NCBI RefSeq assembly: GCF_900112285.1
Contig: NZ_FOKZ01000022.1
Span: forward strand, 1 to 64,000
Source of the DNA: Polaromonas sp. OV174
GTDB lineage: Bacteria; Pseudomonadota; Gammaproteobacteria; Burkholderiales; Burkholderiaceae_C
Reading direction: 5' to 3'
DNA length: 64,000 nt
Shown: positions 36,059 to 46,493 of the stretch, piece by piece
How the letters are laid out: each line of letters begins with the position of its first letter
Position numbering within the stretch: the first letter of the stretch is position 1
Made by a program: the position numbers and the translations under genes
The notes under the pieces: generated by a model
Database searches by the model: none
What the model saw: only the letters and a program-made list of their open reading frames with translations
What the model was told of the DNA's origin: nothing

Positions 36059-37659
36059 CTCTGCTGCAAGTCACCAACCTTGGCGTCTCCTTTGCCGGCA
36101 AACCGGTGGTTCACGGCATCAATTTTTCCATTGCTGCGGGGGAAAAACTGGCCCTGGTCGGGGAGTCGGGTTCGGGCAAGACGGTCACGGCCCTGAGTCT
36201 GCTGCGCTTGGTGCAGAACGCCGAGATCAGCGGTCAGGCGCTGTTTGCCAGCCCGGAACCTCAGGCGAATGGGTCGCTGGACCTGCTGTCCATGCCAGAA
36301 AGCGGTTTGCGCCGCATTCGGGGGCAGGACATCGCCATGATTTTCCAGGAGCCCATGACGGCACTGAACCCCTTGTTCAGCGTGGGCGATCAGATCGCCG
36401 AGGTTGTGCAGCTAAAAAAGGGTTTGACGCAAACGGAGTCTGCGGAGGTAGCTATTAAATTGCTAGCGGATACCGGTATCACCGAAGCCGCGCGACGGGC
36501 CCGCTCTTTTCCCCATCAGCTGTCGGGCGGGCAACGCCAGCGCGCCATGATCGCCATGGCGCTGGCCTGTGCGCCCAAGCTGCTGCTGGCCGACGAGCCG
36601 ACCACGGCGCTGGATGTCAGCTTGCGCGGCCAGATTCTGGACTTGCTGAGCGATTTGCAGCAGCGCATGGGCATGGCCGTGCTCATGATCACCCACGACC
36701 TCAATCTGGTGCATCGCTTCGCCGACCGGGTCGCGGTCATGCAAAACGGTCATATCGTGGAGCAGGGGCCGGTGGCAGAGGTGTTTGCCCGGCCGCAGCA
36801 CCCCTATACCCGGCAATTGATAGACAGCAAGCCGGTTCGCAATGTCGTTGAGGGCGGGGCGTCGAATTTGCCGTCTACCCTGCAGGCCCACCAGTTGCGC
36901 GTGGCCTATCCCGTCGCCGTGCCTGGTTTTCGGGGCTGGTTCAAGCGGGCGGAGTTTGTCGCCGTCAAGGAGGCCAGCTTTGATATTCCTGCCGGCCGCA
37001 CGCTGGGGCTGATTGGTGAGTCGGGCTCGGGCAAGTCCAGTCTGGCACTGGCCAGTCTGGGGCTCATGCCTTTTTCCGGGCAATTGCAGGCGGCGGGTCA
37101 GGCCTGGGGCCGACAGGCGGCCGGCAACAAGGCCATTCGTCGGGCCGTTCAAGTGGTTTTTCAGGATCCGTTTTCCTCGCTGTCGCCGCGCATGACGGTG
37201 GAGGCTATCGTCGAAGAGGGCTTGCTGGTGCATGAGCCGGCATTGCTTCAGGCTGAAAGGCGGCTGCGCACCCTGCAAGCGCTGGCCGATGTGGGCATGG
37301 ACGAGGCGCAGTTTCCCGGCTTGCTGCAGCGCTATCCGCATGAGTTTTCTGGCGGACAGCGCCAGCGGCTGGCGATTGCCCGCGCGCTCATCATCAATCC
37401 CCAGTTGCTGGTGCTGGATGAGCCCACCAGCGCCCTGGATGTGACCATTCAAAAACAGGTGCTGGCGCTGCTGCAGCGCTTGCAGCGTGAGCGCGGGCTG
37501 AGTTATCTGCTGATCACCCACGACGTGGCGGTGATACGCGCCATGGCCCATGAGGTGATGGTGATGAAGGATGGCGAGGTGGTGGAGGCTGGCACGGTTA
37601 GTGAAGTGCTGGATACGCCGCGTCATCCCTATACCCGGGTACTGGTGGCGCAAGCCTGA
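36055..37659 (+). CDS. Peptide ABC transporter ATPase, duplicated (YejF-like)
   Basis: A 534-residue fusion of two ABC ATPase domains. The first has Walker A GESGSGKT (about residues 38-45), signature LSGGQRQR and Walker B LLLADEPTT. The second has GESGSGKSS (about 321-329), FSGGQRQR and LVLDEPTSALD. Each ends in the oligopeptide-type tail (QHPYTRQL, RHPYTRVL). It energises the YejB/YejE pore. A stretch of non-preferred codons at 36448-36466 resembles part of the dispersed repeat. Confidence 0.93.
   Translation: MTLLQVTNLGVSFAGKPVVHGINFSIAAGEKLALVGESGSGKTVTALSLLRLVQNAEISGQALFASPEPQANGSLDLLSMPESGLRRIRGQDIAMIFQEPMTALNPLFSVGDQIAEVVQLKKGLTQTESAEVAIKLLADTGITEAARRARSFPHQLSGGQRQRAMIAMALACAPKLLLADEPTTALDVSLRGQILDLLSDLQQRMGMAVLMITHDLNLVHRFADRVAVMQNGHIVEQGPVAEVFARPQHPYTRQLIDSKPVRNVVEGGASNLPSTLQAHQLRVAYPVAVPGFRGWFKRAEFVAVKEASFDIPAGRTLGLIGESGSGKSSLALASLGLMPFSGQLQAAGQAWGRQAAGNKAIRRAVQVVFQDPFSSLSPRMTVEAIVEEGLLVHEPALLQAERRLRTLQALADVGMDEAQFPGLLQRYPHEFSGGQRQRLAIARALIINPQLLVLDEPTSALDVTIQKQVLALLQRLQRERGLSYLLITHDVAVIRAMAHEVMVMKDGEVVEAGTVSEVLDTPRHPYTRVLVAQA
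36421..36468 (+). repeat. Possible partial copy I of the dispersed repeat
   Basis: GGAGGTAGCTATTAAATTGCTAGC matches the 3' half of copy G, but the 5' half is not recognisable and the protein length around it looks normal. The run of GCT-ATT-AAA-TTG-CTA codons is unusual for this GC-rich gene. Confidence 0.35.
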
Positions 37660-37739
37660 AAGCGGCAAAATTAAGGCTTGGCATTTTCTCTTGCCCTTGA
37701 TGTGAAGGCGCGGCCAAGCGATTCAGGCACGAAAATTGT

Positions 37740-37768
37740 TTGCATCACTGGGTTGGGTGCGTTAGAAT
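37740..37768 (+). promoter_or_regulatory. Probable promoter of the rimP-nusA-infB operon
   Basis: TTGCAT (37740-37745) and TAGAAT (37763-37768) lie 17 bp apart and resemble a sigma-70 -35/-10 pair, about 90 bp before rimP and just before the leader hairpin. Confidence 0.5.
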
Positions 37769-37783
37769 ACGCCCTTCACGACC

Positions 37784-37815
37784 AAATGGGCGGGTTTTCA
37801 CCGCCCATTTTTTTT
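37784..37815 (+). terminator. Intrinsic-terminator hairpin in the rimP leader
   Basis: AAATGGGCGG / CCGCCCATTT stem with a GTTTTCA loop and a following T-run, about 40 bp before rimP and downstream of the likely promoter. In this position it may act as an attenuator; conserved leaders ending in terminators are known before rimP in other proteobacteria. Confidence 0.7.
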
Positions 37816-37855
37816 GGGCGTTTGTTTTTTACGGACTGTCGAGCAAGAAAACTGA

Positions 37856-38446
37856 ATGGCCTTACAAGAGACGATTGAGCAAACTGTTACGGGGTTGGGG
37901 TACGAGCTGGTAGAAATTGAGCGGACCAGTGGCGGTTTGCTGCGTGTCACGATTGACATGCCCTATACGCCCGAGGCCGAGCAATTCATCAATGCGGAAG
38001 ACTGTGAAAAAGTCACGCGGCAGTTGCAGTTCGTCCTGGAGGTCGAGGGTGCTGAATATTCACGGCTGGAAGTCAGTTCCCCCGGCATCGACAGGCCTTT
38101 GCGTAACGAAAAAGATTTTGAGCGCTTTGCCGGCGAGTTGATTGATCTCACGCTCAAGGCGCCGATTGGCGTGGCGGCAAGCGCAGGCTCCACGATTTCG
38201 GCCAGCCGCAAGAAGTTTCGCGGCACGCTGGAGCGCGCCGAGTCGGGAGGCTGGCAAATCGTCTGGAGCGATGAGCCCGCCGTCAAGCCTGGCCAAAAAG
38301 TTAGCAAAAAAAGAATTCCCGCACCGCTGCAGGCACTCGGGTTCACGCTGGATGAAATTCAGCAGGCGCGTTTGGCGTCTGTCGTTGATTTCAAGGGGCG
38401 TAAACCAAAGCTCGCCCCGGTTGCCGATAGACCTACAGAGAATTAA
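37856..38446 (+). CDS. rimP: Ribosome maturation factor RimP
   Basis: 30S assembly factor needed for efficient uptake of late ribosomal proteins. The 196-residue product has the N-terminal alpha/beta domain ([25 protein letters not shown]-like strand) and the [21 protein letters not shown] block, then a C-terminal Sm-like domain. A 23-residue or so insert ([17 protein letters not shown]) interrupts the Sm-like part, a feature I believe common in Burkholderiales. It is first gene of the nusA operon. Confidence 0.93.
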   Translation: MALQETIEQTVTGLGYELVEIERTSGGLLRVTIDMPYTPEAEQFINAEDCEKVTRQLQFVLEVEGAEYSRLEVSSPGIDRPLRNEKDFERFAGELIDLTLKAPIGVAASAGSTISASRKKFRGTLERAESGGWQIVWSDEPAVKPGQKVSKKRIPAPLQALGFTLDEIQQARLASVVDFKGRKPKLAPVADRPTEN

Positions 38447-38468
38447 TTTAGAAAGGCAGGCTTGTGAA

Positions 38469-39989
38469 ATGAATCGCGAACTGTTGATGTTGGTTGATGC
38501 CATCTCGCGTGAGAAAAACGTTGAACGTGACGTCGTTTTTGGCGCCGTCGAGCTTGCGCTCGCCTCGGCCACCAAGAAGGTGTACCCGGAGGGCGTGGAC
38601 ATCCGCGTTGCCGTGGACCGTGATAGCGGCAATTACGAAACCTTCCGCCGCTGGCTGGTCGTGGCCGACGAGGCCGGTCTGCAAAACCCGGAAGCCGAAG
38701 AGCTGGTAAGCGACGCTCGCGATGAAATCGCCGACATCGAAGAAGGTGATTACATTGAAAAGCCGGTCGAGAGCCTGCCGATTGGCCGCATTGGTGCGCA
38801 AGCGGCCAAGCAGGTCATTCTGCAGAAAATCCGTGATGCCGAACGTGAAATGCTGCTCAGCGATTTCATGTCGCGTGGCGACAAGATTTTTGTCGGCACC
38901 GTCAAGCGCATGGACAAGGGCGATCTGATCGTCGAGTCCGGTCGTGTCGAGGGCCGTCTGCGCCGCGGCGACATGATCCCGAAAGAAAACCTGCGCTCTG
39001 GCGACCGTGTTCGCGCCATGATCATGGAAGTCGACACCACGCTGCGTGGCGCTCCCATCATCCTGTCGCGTACTGCGCCCGAGTACATGATCGAGTTGTT
39101 CCGTCAGGAAGTGCCTGAAATCGAGCAAGGTCTGCTGGAGATCAAATCCTGCGCCCGTGATCCCGGTTCGCGCGCCAAGATTGCCGTGCTCTCGCATGAC
39201 AAGCGCGTTGACCCGATCGGCACCTGTGTTGGCGTTCGCGGCACCCGTGTCAATGGCGTGACCAATGAGCTGGCCGGTGAGCGCGTCGACATCGTCCTGT
39301 GGAGCGAAGATCCGGCCCAGTTCGTGATCGGCGCACTGGCGCCTGCCAATGTGTCTTCTATCGTCGTTGACGAAGAGCGTCATGCCATGGATGTGGTGGT
39401 GGACGAGGAAAACCTCGCCATTGCCATCGGTCGCGGTGGTCAGAACGTGCGCTTGGCGTCGGAGCTGACCGGCTGGAAGATCAACATCATGGATGCCAGC
39501 GAGTCGGCGCAAAAGCAGGCCAACGAAACCGACAGCAGCCGCAAGCTGTTCATGGCAAAACTGGATGTGGACGAAGAAATCGCCGACATCCTGATCGCCG
39601 AAGGCTTCACCAGCCTGGAAGAAGTGGCTTATGTGCCGCTACAGGAAATGCTCGAAATCGAGTCTTTCGACGAAGACACCGTCAACGAGCTGCGCACGCG
39701 CGCCAAAGACGCGCTGTTGACCATGGAAATTGCCAAGGAAGAAAGCGCCGATGGCGTTTCGCAGAATCTGCGTGACGTGACCGGGCTGACCCCTGAGCTG
39801 ATTGCCAAGCTCCAAGAGGCGGGTGTACAGACCCGTGACGACCTGGCCGATCTGGCCGTGGACGAGCTTACCGATATAACCGGCCAGTCCGCGGACGAGG
39901 CCACAGCCCTGATCATGACAGCACGCGCCCATTGGTTTACCGATGACGCTGGCACCGCCGCTGCACCCGCAACGGCTCAAGATCAATGA
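38469..39989 (+). CDS. nusA: Transcription termination/antitermination factor NusA
   Basis: RNA polymerase-binding elongation factor of 506 residues. In order: N-terminal RNAP-binding domain ([18 protein letters not shown]), S1 domain (about 135-200), KH1/KH2 ([35 protein letters not shown]), and two acidic AR2 helix-hairpin-helix repeats at the C-terminus, as in gamma and beta proteobacteria. The frame is open upstream through rimP, but this ATG is the conserved start. Confidence 0.95.
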   Translation: MNRELLMLVDAISREKNVERDVVFGAVELALASATKKVYPEGVDIRVAVDRDSGNYETFRRWLVVADEAGLQNPEAEELVSDARDEIADIEEGDYIEKPVESLPIGRIGAQAAKQVILQKIRDAEREMLLSDFMSRGDKIFVGTVKRMDKGDLIVESGRVEGRLRRGDMIPKENLRSGDRVRAMIMEVDTTLRGAPIILSRTAPEYMIELFRQEVPEIEQGLLEIKSCARDPGSRAKIAVLSHDKRVDPIGTCVGVRGTRVNGVTNELAGERVDIVLWSEDPAQFVIGALAPANVSSIVVDEERHAMDVVVDEENLAIAIGRGGQNVRLASELTGWKINIMDASESAQKQANETDSSRKLFMAKLDVDEEIADILIAEGFTSLEEVAYVPLQEMLEIESFDEDTVNELRTRAKDALLTMEIAKEESADGVSQNLRDVTGLTPELIAKLQEAGVQTRDDLADLAVDELTDITGQSADEATALIMTARAHWFTDDAGTAAAPATAQDQ

Positions 39990-40017
39990 TCATGGAGGCC
40001 AGTCAGGAAAACCAAAT

Positions 40018-42933
40018 ATGTCCAGTACCACTACCGTCGCTGAATTCGCAGCTGAATTGAATAAATCACCCGCTACCCTGATCGAGCAATTGACCAGCGC
40101 AGGCGTAGCCAAGACGCAGGCCAGCGATCCCCTGTCCGAGGCCGACAAACAAAAGCTGCTTGGCTATTTGCAGGCCAGCCATGGCACTGTTGCGGCCGAG
40201 CGCAAAAAAATCACGCTGGTGAAAAAATCCACCAGCGAAATCAAGCAGGCCGATGCCACCGGCAAGGCCCGCACCATCCAGGTGGAAGTCCGCAAGAAGC
40301 GCACCTTCGTCAAGCGCGAGGATGGCTCTGACATGCCCGTTGAAGAGGCTCACGAAGTAGCCGCAGCGCCATCCGCGCCGGCCATTCCGGATGCCGAGCT
40401 GGTTCGCCGCGAGGAAGAAGCCAATCGCCACGCCGAGTTGCTGCGTCGCCAGGAAGAAGAACTGGCCGAGAAGCGCCGTCTGCGTGAAGAGCAGGACGCC
40501 AAGGAAGCGGCGCGTGAGCTGGAGCGTCAGGCTGCCGCACAAAAGGCTGAGGCTGAAGCCCAGGCTGCGGCTGCTGCCCTGGCAGCAGAAGCCGCCAAGA
40601 AAGCCAAGCCTTCCATTGGGAAAATTGAAAAACCAGCCCCAGCTGTAACGGCTGAGGCGACCAAGGCCGCTGATGCAGCGGCGGCGGAGCAAACCAGCAA
40701 GGCGGCCGAGGCCGCGACCGTGCTGGCTGCGGCCAAGGCCAAGGCCACCGCTGAGTTTCAGGCGGATGCCGCCAAGGCGCAGGATCTGCAGGAGCGTCGC
40801 CGCAAGGCCGAAGCTGAAGCCGCTGGCATTCGTGCCATGCTGTCCGCGCCCAAGCGTGTGTTGGTACCGCATGTAGACCCCAAGGTCGCCATGAAGGGCA
40901 CTTTGCACAAGCCAGCAGCTGCACCCGGCGCAGTGGCCAAGCCAGGCGCTCCTGGTGCGGTGGCAGCGCCAGGCGCCGCCGGCAAGAAAGAAGTCAAGTC
41001 GGAGAACCTGTCTTCGACTTGGAAAGATGATGCTGCCAAGAAAAAGGGCATCCCTAGCCGCGGCGCTCCGGCGGTTCCCGGTCGCGGTAATTTCCGCAGT
41101 GGCCCGCGTGGTCGCCGTGGCAGCACCGGTCGCGAAGTGCGTTCCGAGTCCAACTTTGTGGCGCCTACGGAGTTCAAGGTCATTGAAGTTCACGTGCCGG
41201 AAACCATCACGGTGGGGGAGTTGGCTCACAAGATGAGCATCAAGTCCTCCGAAGTGATCAAGCACCTGATGAAGCTGGGTCAGATGGCCACCATCAATCA
41301 GCCGCTGGACCAGGACACCGCCATGATCGTGGTGGAAGAAATGGGCCACAAGGCCTTGACTGCCGCACTGGACGACCCGGAAGCCTTTACCGACGAGGAC
41401 GTGCAGGGTCAGCAGTCAGAGTCGCTGTCGCGCGCACCGGTGGTGACCGTCATGGGTCACGTTGACCACGGCAAGACCTCGCTGCTGGACTACATTCGCC
41501 GCGCCAAAGTGGCCTCCGGTGAAGCCGGTGGCATTACCCAGCATATCGGCGCCTACCACGTGGAAACACCACGCGGCGTGGTGTCCTTCCTGGATACCCC
41601 GGGTCACGAGGCGTTTACCGCCATGCGTGCCCGTGGCGCCCAGGCCACCGATATCGTGATTTTGGTTGTGGCCGCCGATGACGGTGTCATGCCGCAAACC
41701 AAGGAAGCAATCAAGCACGCTCGTGCAGCGGGCGTTCCCATCGTCGTGGCGATCAACAAGATCGACAAGCCGGATGCGAACCTCGAGCGCGTCAAGGGCG
41801 AGCTGGTCACCGAAGGCGTGGTGCCGGAAGAGTTCGGCGGTGATTCACCGTTCGTGCCAGTGTCCGCCCGTACCGGCGCAGGCATCGACGATCTGCTGGA
41901 GCAGGTGTTGCTGCAAGCCGAAGTGCTGGAGCTGAAGGCTCCGGTCGATGCCATGGCCAAGGGTCTGGTGATTGAAGCCCGCCTGGACAAGGGCCGCGGC
42001 CCGGTTGCCACGGTGCTGGTGCAGTCCGGTACGCTGAAAGCTGGTGACGTGGTGTTGGCGGGTTCGACCTATGGCCGCGTGCGCGCCATGCTGGATGAAA
42101 ACGGCAAACCGGTCAAAACCGCTGGTCCTTCGATTCCGGTCGAAATCCAAGGTCTGACGGAAGTGCCTCAGGCCGGCGACGATTTCATGGTCATGACGGA
42201 CGAGCGCCGCGTGCGCGAAATCGCCACCTACCGCGCTGGCAAGTTCCGCAATACCAAGCTGGCCAAGCAACAGGCGTCCAAGCTGGAGAACATGTTCTCC
42301 GACATCAACGCCGGCGAAGTCAAGATGCTGCCCATCATCATCAAGGCCGATGTGCAGGGTTCACAGGAAGCGCTGGCGCAGTCACTGCTCAAGCTCTCGA
42401 CCGACGAAGTCAAGGTCCAACTGGTGTACTCCGGTGTGGGTGGTATTTCCGAGTCCGACGTCAATCTGGCAATTGCCTCCAAGGCGGTGCTGATCGGCTT
42501 TAACACCCGGGCCGATGCCCAGGCGCGCAAGCAGGCCGAGAACAACGGCATTGATATTCGTTACTACAACATCATTTATGACGCTGTGGACGAACTCAAG
42601 GCCGCCATGTCCGGCATGCTCACGCCCGACAAGAAGGAAGAAATCATCGGTAATGCCGAGATTCGCCAGGTGTTCAAGGTCAGCAAGATCGGCTCGATTG
42701 CCGGCTGTATGGTCACCGCCGGTGTGGTTCGCCGCTCCGCCAAGTTGCGCTTGCTGCGCGAAAACGTGGTCATCTTCACGGGTGAGCTCGATTCGCTCAA
42801 GCGCTTCAAGGACGATGCCAAGGAAGTCAAGGAAGGCTTCGAGTGCGGCTTGAATGTCAAGAATTACAACGACATTCAGGTTGGCGATATTCTTGAGTTC
42901 TTTGAAATCAGGGAAGTTGCACGGACCTTGTAA
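40018..42933 (+). CDS. infB: Translation initiation factor IF-2
   Basis: GTPase that delivers initiator tRNA to the 30S subunit; 971 residues. There is an N-terminal IF2N domain ([18 protein letters not shown]), a long Ala/Lys/Glu-rich linker (about 60-370), and a second IF2N ([18 protein letters not shown]). The G domain has [22 protein letters not shown] and NKIDKPDA, followed by domains II-IV ending in [10 protein letters not shown]. All catalytic motifs are intact. Confidence 0.97.
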   Translation: MSSTTTVAEFAAELNKSPATLIEQLTSAGVAKTQASDPLSEADKQKLLGYLQASHGTVAAERKKITLVKKSTSEIKQADATGKARTIQVEVRKKRTFVKREDGSDMPVEEAHEVAAAPSAPAIPDAELVRREEEANRHAELLRRQEEELAEKRRLREEQDAKEAARELERQAAAQKAEAEAQAAAAALAAEAAKKAKPSIGKIEKPAPAVTAEATKAADAAAAEQTSKAAEAATVLAAAKAKATAEFQADAAKAQDLQERRRKAEAEAAGIRAMLSAPKRVLVPHVDPKVAMKGTLHKPAAAPGAVAKPGAPGAVAAPGAAGKKEVKSENLSSTWKDDAAKKKGIPSRGAPAVPGRGNFRSGPRGRRGSTGREVRSESNFVAPTEFKVIEVHVPETITVGELAHKMSIKSSEVIKHLMKLGQMATINQPLDQDTAMIVVEEMGHKALTAALDDPEAFTDEDVQGQQSESLSRAPVVTVMGHVDHGKTSLLDYIRRAKVASGEAGGITQHIGAYHVETPRGVVSFLDTPGHEAFTAMRARGAQATDIVILVVAADDGVMPQTKEAIKHARAAGVPIVVAINKIDKPDANLERVKGELVTEGVVPEEFGGDSPFVPVSARTGAGIDDLLEQVLLQAEVLELKAPVDAMAKGLVIEARLDKGRGPVATVLVQSGTLKAGDVVLAGSTYGRVRAMLDENGKPVKTAGPSIPVEIQGLTEVPQAGDDFMVMTDERRVREIATYRAGKFRNTKLAKQQASKLENMFSDINAGEVKMLPIIIKADVQGSQEALAQSLLKLSTDEVKVQLVYSGVGGISESDVNLAIASKAVLIGFNTRADAQARKQAENNGIDIRYYNIIYDAVDELKAAMSGMLTPDKKEEIIGNAEIRQVFKVSKIGSIAGCMVTAGVVRRSAKLRLLRENVVIFTGELDSLKRFKDDAKEVKEGFECGLNVKNYNDIQVGDILEFFEIREVARTL

Positions 42934-42942
42934 AAAACGGAC

Positions 42943-42972
42943 AGCCCGCCATCTTCTTAGAGTTGGCGGGCT
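42943..42972 (+). terminator. Hairpin between infB and rbfA
   Basis: AGCCCGCCA / TGGCGGGCT stem with a 12-base loop, followed only by ATTTC. It resembles a weak or partial terminator in the operon and may lower read-through into rbfA. Confidence 0.6.
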
Positions 42973-43027
42973 ATTTCGGTGAAAGTCAGTATTACAAGCC
43001 AAGCCATCAAGTTCAAATTTTTGTTTC

Positions 43028-43396
43028 ATGCGTAAAAAGTCATCCACCCCCAACCGCGGCTTTCGTGTTGCCGACCAGATCCAGCGGGATCTGACGGAAC
43101 TGATCGCGCGCGAGTTGAAGGACCCCAGGGTCGGCATGGTGACGATTCAGGCGGTTGAAGTCACGCCTGACTACGCGCATGCCAAGGTGTTTTTCAGCGT
43201 GCTCATTGGCGACGCCAAAGAGTGCGAAGTAGCCCTCAACCAGGCCGCCGGTTTCCTGCGCAACGGCCTGTTCAAACGTCTGATGACGCACACGGTTCCG
43301 ACCCTGCATTTTCATTTCGACCGCACCACTGAGCGTGCGGCCGACATGAACGCCTTGATTGCCAAGGCGGTTTCCTCTCGCGCCCAGGACGACTGA
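43028..43396 (+). CDS. rbfA: Ribosome-binding factor A
   Basis: Cold-adaptation 30S maturation factor binding helix 1 of 16S rRNA. The 122-residue product is normal length with [40 protein letters not shown] and the KH-like core ending in [14 protein letters not shown]. It follows infB as in most beta-proteobacteria. Confidence 0.95.
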   Translation: MRKKSSTPNRGFRVADQIQRDLTELIARELKDPRVGMVTIQAVEVTPDYAHAKVFFSVLIGDAKECEVALNQAAGFLRNGLFKRLMTHTVPTLHFHFDRTTERAADMNALIAKAVSSRAQDD

Positions 43397-43404
43397 GTTC
43401 GCGC

Positions 43405-43482
43405 CGTTCCCCTTTGACAGGTTCGGGGACAACGGTGCCAACCGAGCGCTCGGTTCCAGCCCGTGCGCTGAGCCTGTCGGAG
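43405..43482. repeat. Repeat family 2, copy 2 (inverted arms)
   Basis: The arms CTTTGACAGGTTCGGGG and GCTGAGCCTGTCGGAG face each other over about 35 bp; they match the arms of copy 1 at 27737. An inner CCGAGCG-CTCGG palindrome lies between. It fills the rbfA-truB gap. Confidence 0.6.
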
Positions 43483-43486
43483 TTTT

Positions 43487-44518
43487 ATGACGCAAACATC
43501 TTCTCATCGCCAGAAAATTCAGCGACGTCCCGTGCATGGCGTGCTGCTGCTCGACAAGCCGCTGGGTTTGTCGAGTAATCAGGCCTTGCAAAAAGCCAAA
43601 TGGCTGCTGCGCGCCGAGAAGGCCGGTCATACCGGCACGCTTGATCCCCTGGCCACCGGCGTGTTGCCGCTGTGCTTTGGCGCGGCCACCAAGTTCAGCC
43701 AGCTGCAGCTCGATGCCGACAAGACCTACGAAGCCGTCTTGCTGCTGGGCCAGAAAACCACGACGGCTGACGCCGAAGGCGAAGTGATTGAGACGCGGCC
43801 GATACCCGAGATCACGCCCGAGTTGCTGCAAGTCATGACGCAGCGCTTTACCGGCCCGCTGGCGCAAATTCCCCCCATGTATTCTGCCTTGAAGAAAGAT
43901 GGCAAGGCGCTTTATGAGTACGCGCGCAAGGGTGAAGAAGTGGAGCGGGAAGCTCGTCACATCACTATTTATAAGCTAAATATGGCTCTAGCCCAGGATC
44001 CACGGGCGGAAGTAGCTATCAAAATCGTAGTCAGCTGCAGCAAGGGCACTTACATCCGCACCTTGGGCGAAGACATCGGCGAGGCACTCGGTTGCGGCGC
44101 CCATCTGGGTTCGCTGCGGCGGATTGAAACCGGTGGCTTCGTGGCGGCGCAATGCGTCACGCTGGCCGCGCTGGAAGCCATGAGCGAAGCCGAGCGCGAC
44201 GCTTGCCTGTTGCCGCCGCAGACGCTGGTGAACGATTATCCGGTCGTCACATTGGACGCTGAGAACGCAGGGCGTTTTTTGAGCGGCCTGCGTCGTCGCG
44301 GTCAGTGGGGCGCCGATGCGCCGCTGGTGCAGGTGTATGGCTCAGCACCGGCGGCATTTTTAGGCACCGCCCACATTGCGGCGGATGAACTGATTCCCCA
44401 GCGTCTGCTGAGTCCGATCGAGATTCAGAACATCCTGCAACCGGCGCAGCCGCCGCCTGAAGTTTTCCTGCCCGTTTCCACGGCCGCGCCATTGGGCGCA
44501 GGCTCTTTTCAACATTAA
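43487..44518 (+). CDS. truB: tRNA pseudouridine-55 synthase
   Basis: Makes the universal pseudouridine in the T-loop. The 343-residue product has HGVLLLDKPLGLSSNQAL, the catalytic Asp53 in GHTGTLDPLATG, PPMYSALKKDGKALYEYAR, and CSKGTYIRTLGEDIG. The C-terminal TruB_C/PUA-like part is present with a proline-rich tail. A copy of the dispersed repeat is read in frame at residues about 166-182, immediately before the conserved CSKGTYIRTL motif. Confidence 0.95.
   Translation: MTQTSSHRQKIQRRPVHGVLLLDKPLGLSSNQALQKAKWLLRAEKAGHTGTLDPLATGVLPLCFGAATKFSQLQLDADKTYEAVLLLGQKTTTADAEGEVIETRPIPEITPELLQVMTQRFTGPLAQIPPMYSALKKDGKALYEYARKGEEVEREARHITIYKLNMALAQDPRAEVAIKIVVSCSKGTYIRTLGEDIGEALGCGAHLGSLRRIETGGFVAAQCVTLAALEAMSEAERDACLLPPQTLVNDYPVVTLDAENAGRFLSGLRRRGQWGADAPLVQVYGSAPAAFLGTAHIAADELIPQRLLSPIEIQNILQPAQPPPEVFLPVSTAAPLGAGSFQH
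43984..44031 (+). repeat. Dispersed ~50 bp repeat, copy E (in truB)
   Basis: It reads GGCTCTAGCCC, a spacer, CACGGGCG, GAA, GTAGCTATCAAAATCGTAG, one of the best matches. It encodes ALAQDPRAEVAIKIVV in a loop of TruB. Confidence 0.75.
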
Positions 44519-44555
44519 TCAAGTACCGTTTCCCCAAGTTCCCAGAAAGTCAACC

Positions 44556-46379
44556 ATGAGTCAAAAACAGATCCGTAACATCGCCATCATCGCCCACGTC
44601 GACCATGGCAAGACCACCATGGTCGACCAGTTGCTGCGCCAGTCCGGCACCTTTGCCGACCACGAAAAAGTCGTAGACACCGTGATGGACAACGGTGCCA
44701 TCGAGCGCGAGCGCGGCATCACCATTTTGGCCAAGAACTGTGCCGTGAGCTGGGAAGGCACGCACATCAACATCGTTGATACCCCAGGCCACGCCGACTT
44801 CGGCGGCGAAGTGGAACGCGCTCTGTCCATGGTCGACGGCGTGGTGCTGCTGATCGATGCGCAGGAAGGCCCCATGCCCCAGACGCGCTTTGTGACCAAA
44901 AAGGCCCTGGCCCTGGGCCTGCGCCCCATCCTGGTGGTGAACAAGGTCGACAAGCCGGGCGCACGTCCCGATTTCGTGGTCAACGCCGCTTTCGATCTGT
45001 TCGACAAGCTGGGCGCGACCGACGAACAGCTCGATTTCCCCGTGGTCTATGCCTCGGGCATCAACGGCTGGACCTCGCTGGAAGAGGGCGCGCCGGGCGA
45101 GCAGTGGGGCCCCGACATGTCGGCCCTGTTCAATACCGTGCTCAAGCATGTACCAGCCCAAAAGGGTGACCCGGAAGCGCCGCTGCAGCTGCAGATTTCC
45201 GCACTCGACTTCTCGACCTTTGTGGGCCGCATCGGCGTTGGCCGCATCAGCCAGGGCACGATCAAGCCCATGATGGATGTGGTCGTGATGGAAGGCCCGG
45301 ATGGCAAGGCTGTCAAAGGCCGCATCAACCAGGTGCTGAAGTTCCACGGTATTGACCGTGTGCAAGTGACCGAAGCCGGCCCCGGCGACATCGTGCTGAT
45401 CAACGGCATTGCCGATCTCGGCATTGGCGTGACCGTCACCGACCCGACCAACCCGGCGCCGCTGCCCATGCTCAAGGTGGATGAGCCGACCCTGACCATG
45501 AACTTCTGCGTCAACACCAGCCCGCTGGCCGGCCGTGAAGGCAAGTTCGTCACCAGCCGCCAGATCTGGGACCGCCTGCAAAAAGAACTGCAGCACAACG
45601 TCGCTTTGCGCGTCAAGGAAACCGACGAAGAAGGTATCTTTGAAGTCATGGGCCGGGGCGAGTTGCACCTGACCATCTTGCTGGAAAACATGCGCCGCGA
45701 AGGCTACGAGCTGGCCGTCTCCAAGCCACGCGTGGTGTTCAAGGATGTCGATGGCGTGCGCCATGAGCCTATCGAGTTGGTGACTGCCGACATCGAAGAA
45801 ACCCATCAAGGTGGTGTGATGCAGGCCCTGGGCGAGCGCAAGGGCGAACTGGTCAACATGGAGCCGGACGGCCGTGGCCGTGTGCGCCTGGAATACCGCA
45901 TTCCTGCGCGTGGCCTGATTGGTTTCACCAATGAGTTCCTGAACTTGACCCGTGGTTCCGGCCTGATCTCCAACATCTTCGACAGCTATGAGCCGCATAA
46001 AGGCGACATCGGCGGCCGTAAAAACGGTGTGCTGATCTCCATGGACGACGGTGAAATCTTCACCTACGCTCTGGGCAAGCTCGATGACCGCGGCCGTATG
46101 TTCGTCAAGGCCAATGATCCGGTATACGAAGGCATGATTGTCGGCATCCACAGCCGTGACAACGATCTGGTGGTCAACGCCACGCGTACCAAGCAGCTGA
46201 CTAACTTCCGTGTGTCCGGCAAGGAAGACGCCGTCAAGATCACGCCGCCTATCGAGTGCACGCTGGAATACGGTGTGGAATTCATCGAGGACGACGAACT
46301 GGTGGAAATCACGCCAAAATCCATCCGTCTGCGCAAACGTTTCCTGAAGGAAAGCGAGCGCAAACGCGCTGGCCGTTAA
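44556..46379 (+). CDS. typA: Ribosome-associated GTPase TypA/BipA
   Basis: Translational GTPase of the EF-G family involved in 50S assembly and stress/cold responses. At 607 residues it has normal length. The G domain carries [17 protein letters not shown], the [14 protein letters not shown] and [11 protein letters not shown] motifs, followed by the beta-barrel, domains III and V ([19 protein letters not shown]) and the TypA-specific C-terminal domain ([21 protein letters not shown]). Confidence 0.96.
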   Translation: MSQKQIRNIAIIAHVDHGKTTMVDQLLRQSGTFADHEKVVDTVMDNGAIERERGITILAKNCAVSWEGTHINIVDTPGHADFGGEVERALSMVDGVVLLIDAQEGPMPQTRFVTKKALALGLRPILVVNKVDKPGARPDFVVNAAFDLFDKLGATDEQLDFPVVYASGINGWTSLEEGAPGEQWGPDMSALFNTVLKHVPAQKGDPEAPLQLQISALDFSTFVGRIGVGRISQGTIKPMMDVVVMEGPDGKAVKGRINQVLKFHGIDRVQVTEAGPGDIVLINGIADLGIGVTVTDPTNPAPLPMLKVDEPTLTMNFCVNTSPLAGREGKFVTSRQIWDRLQKELQHNVALRVKETDEEGIFEVMGRGELHLTILLENMRREGYELAVSKPRVVFKDVDGVRHEPIELVTADIEETHQGGVMQALGERKGELVNMEPDGRGRVRLEYRIPARGLIGFTNEFLNLTRGSGLISNIFDSYEPHKGDIGGRKNGVLISMDDGEIFTYALGKLDDRGRMFVKANDPVYEGMIVGIHSRDNDLVVNATRTKQLTNFRVSGKEDAVKITPPIECTLEYGVEFIEDDELVEITPKSIRLRKRFLKESERKRAGR

Positions 46380-46385
46380 TCCTTT

Positions 46386-46448
46386 AGCCGCTTCGGCGGC
46401 TTAAGCTAGAGAGTATTGGAAAGGGCCGCTGCCTGACAGTGGCCCTTT
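46386..46448 (+). terminator. Two hairpins after typA
   Basis: A small AGCCGC-TTCG-GCGGCT stem with a UUCG tetraloop (46386-46401), then a 12-pair stem AAAGGGCCGCTG / CAGTGGCCCTTT (46420-46448). Neither has a good U-tract, but together they probably end the typA transcript. Confidence 0.6.
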
Positions 46449-46493
46449 CGTCGTCTGCAGGTGTTGCCTTTGCGCTATTACCCAGGGTGTTTC

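Noticed and set aside
44550..46151. A 533-codon open frame antisense to typA
   Set aside because: The protein is His/Gln/Val-rich nonsense with no motif, typical of the shadow of a highly expressed gene. Similar shadows opposite guaB, guaA, hrpA and infB were dropped for the same reason.
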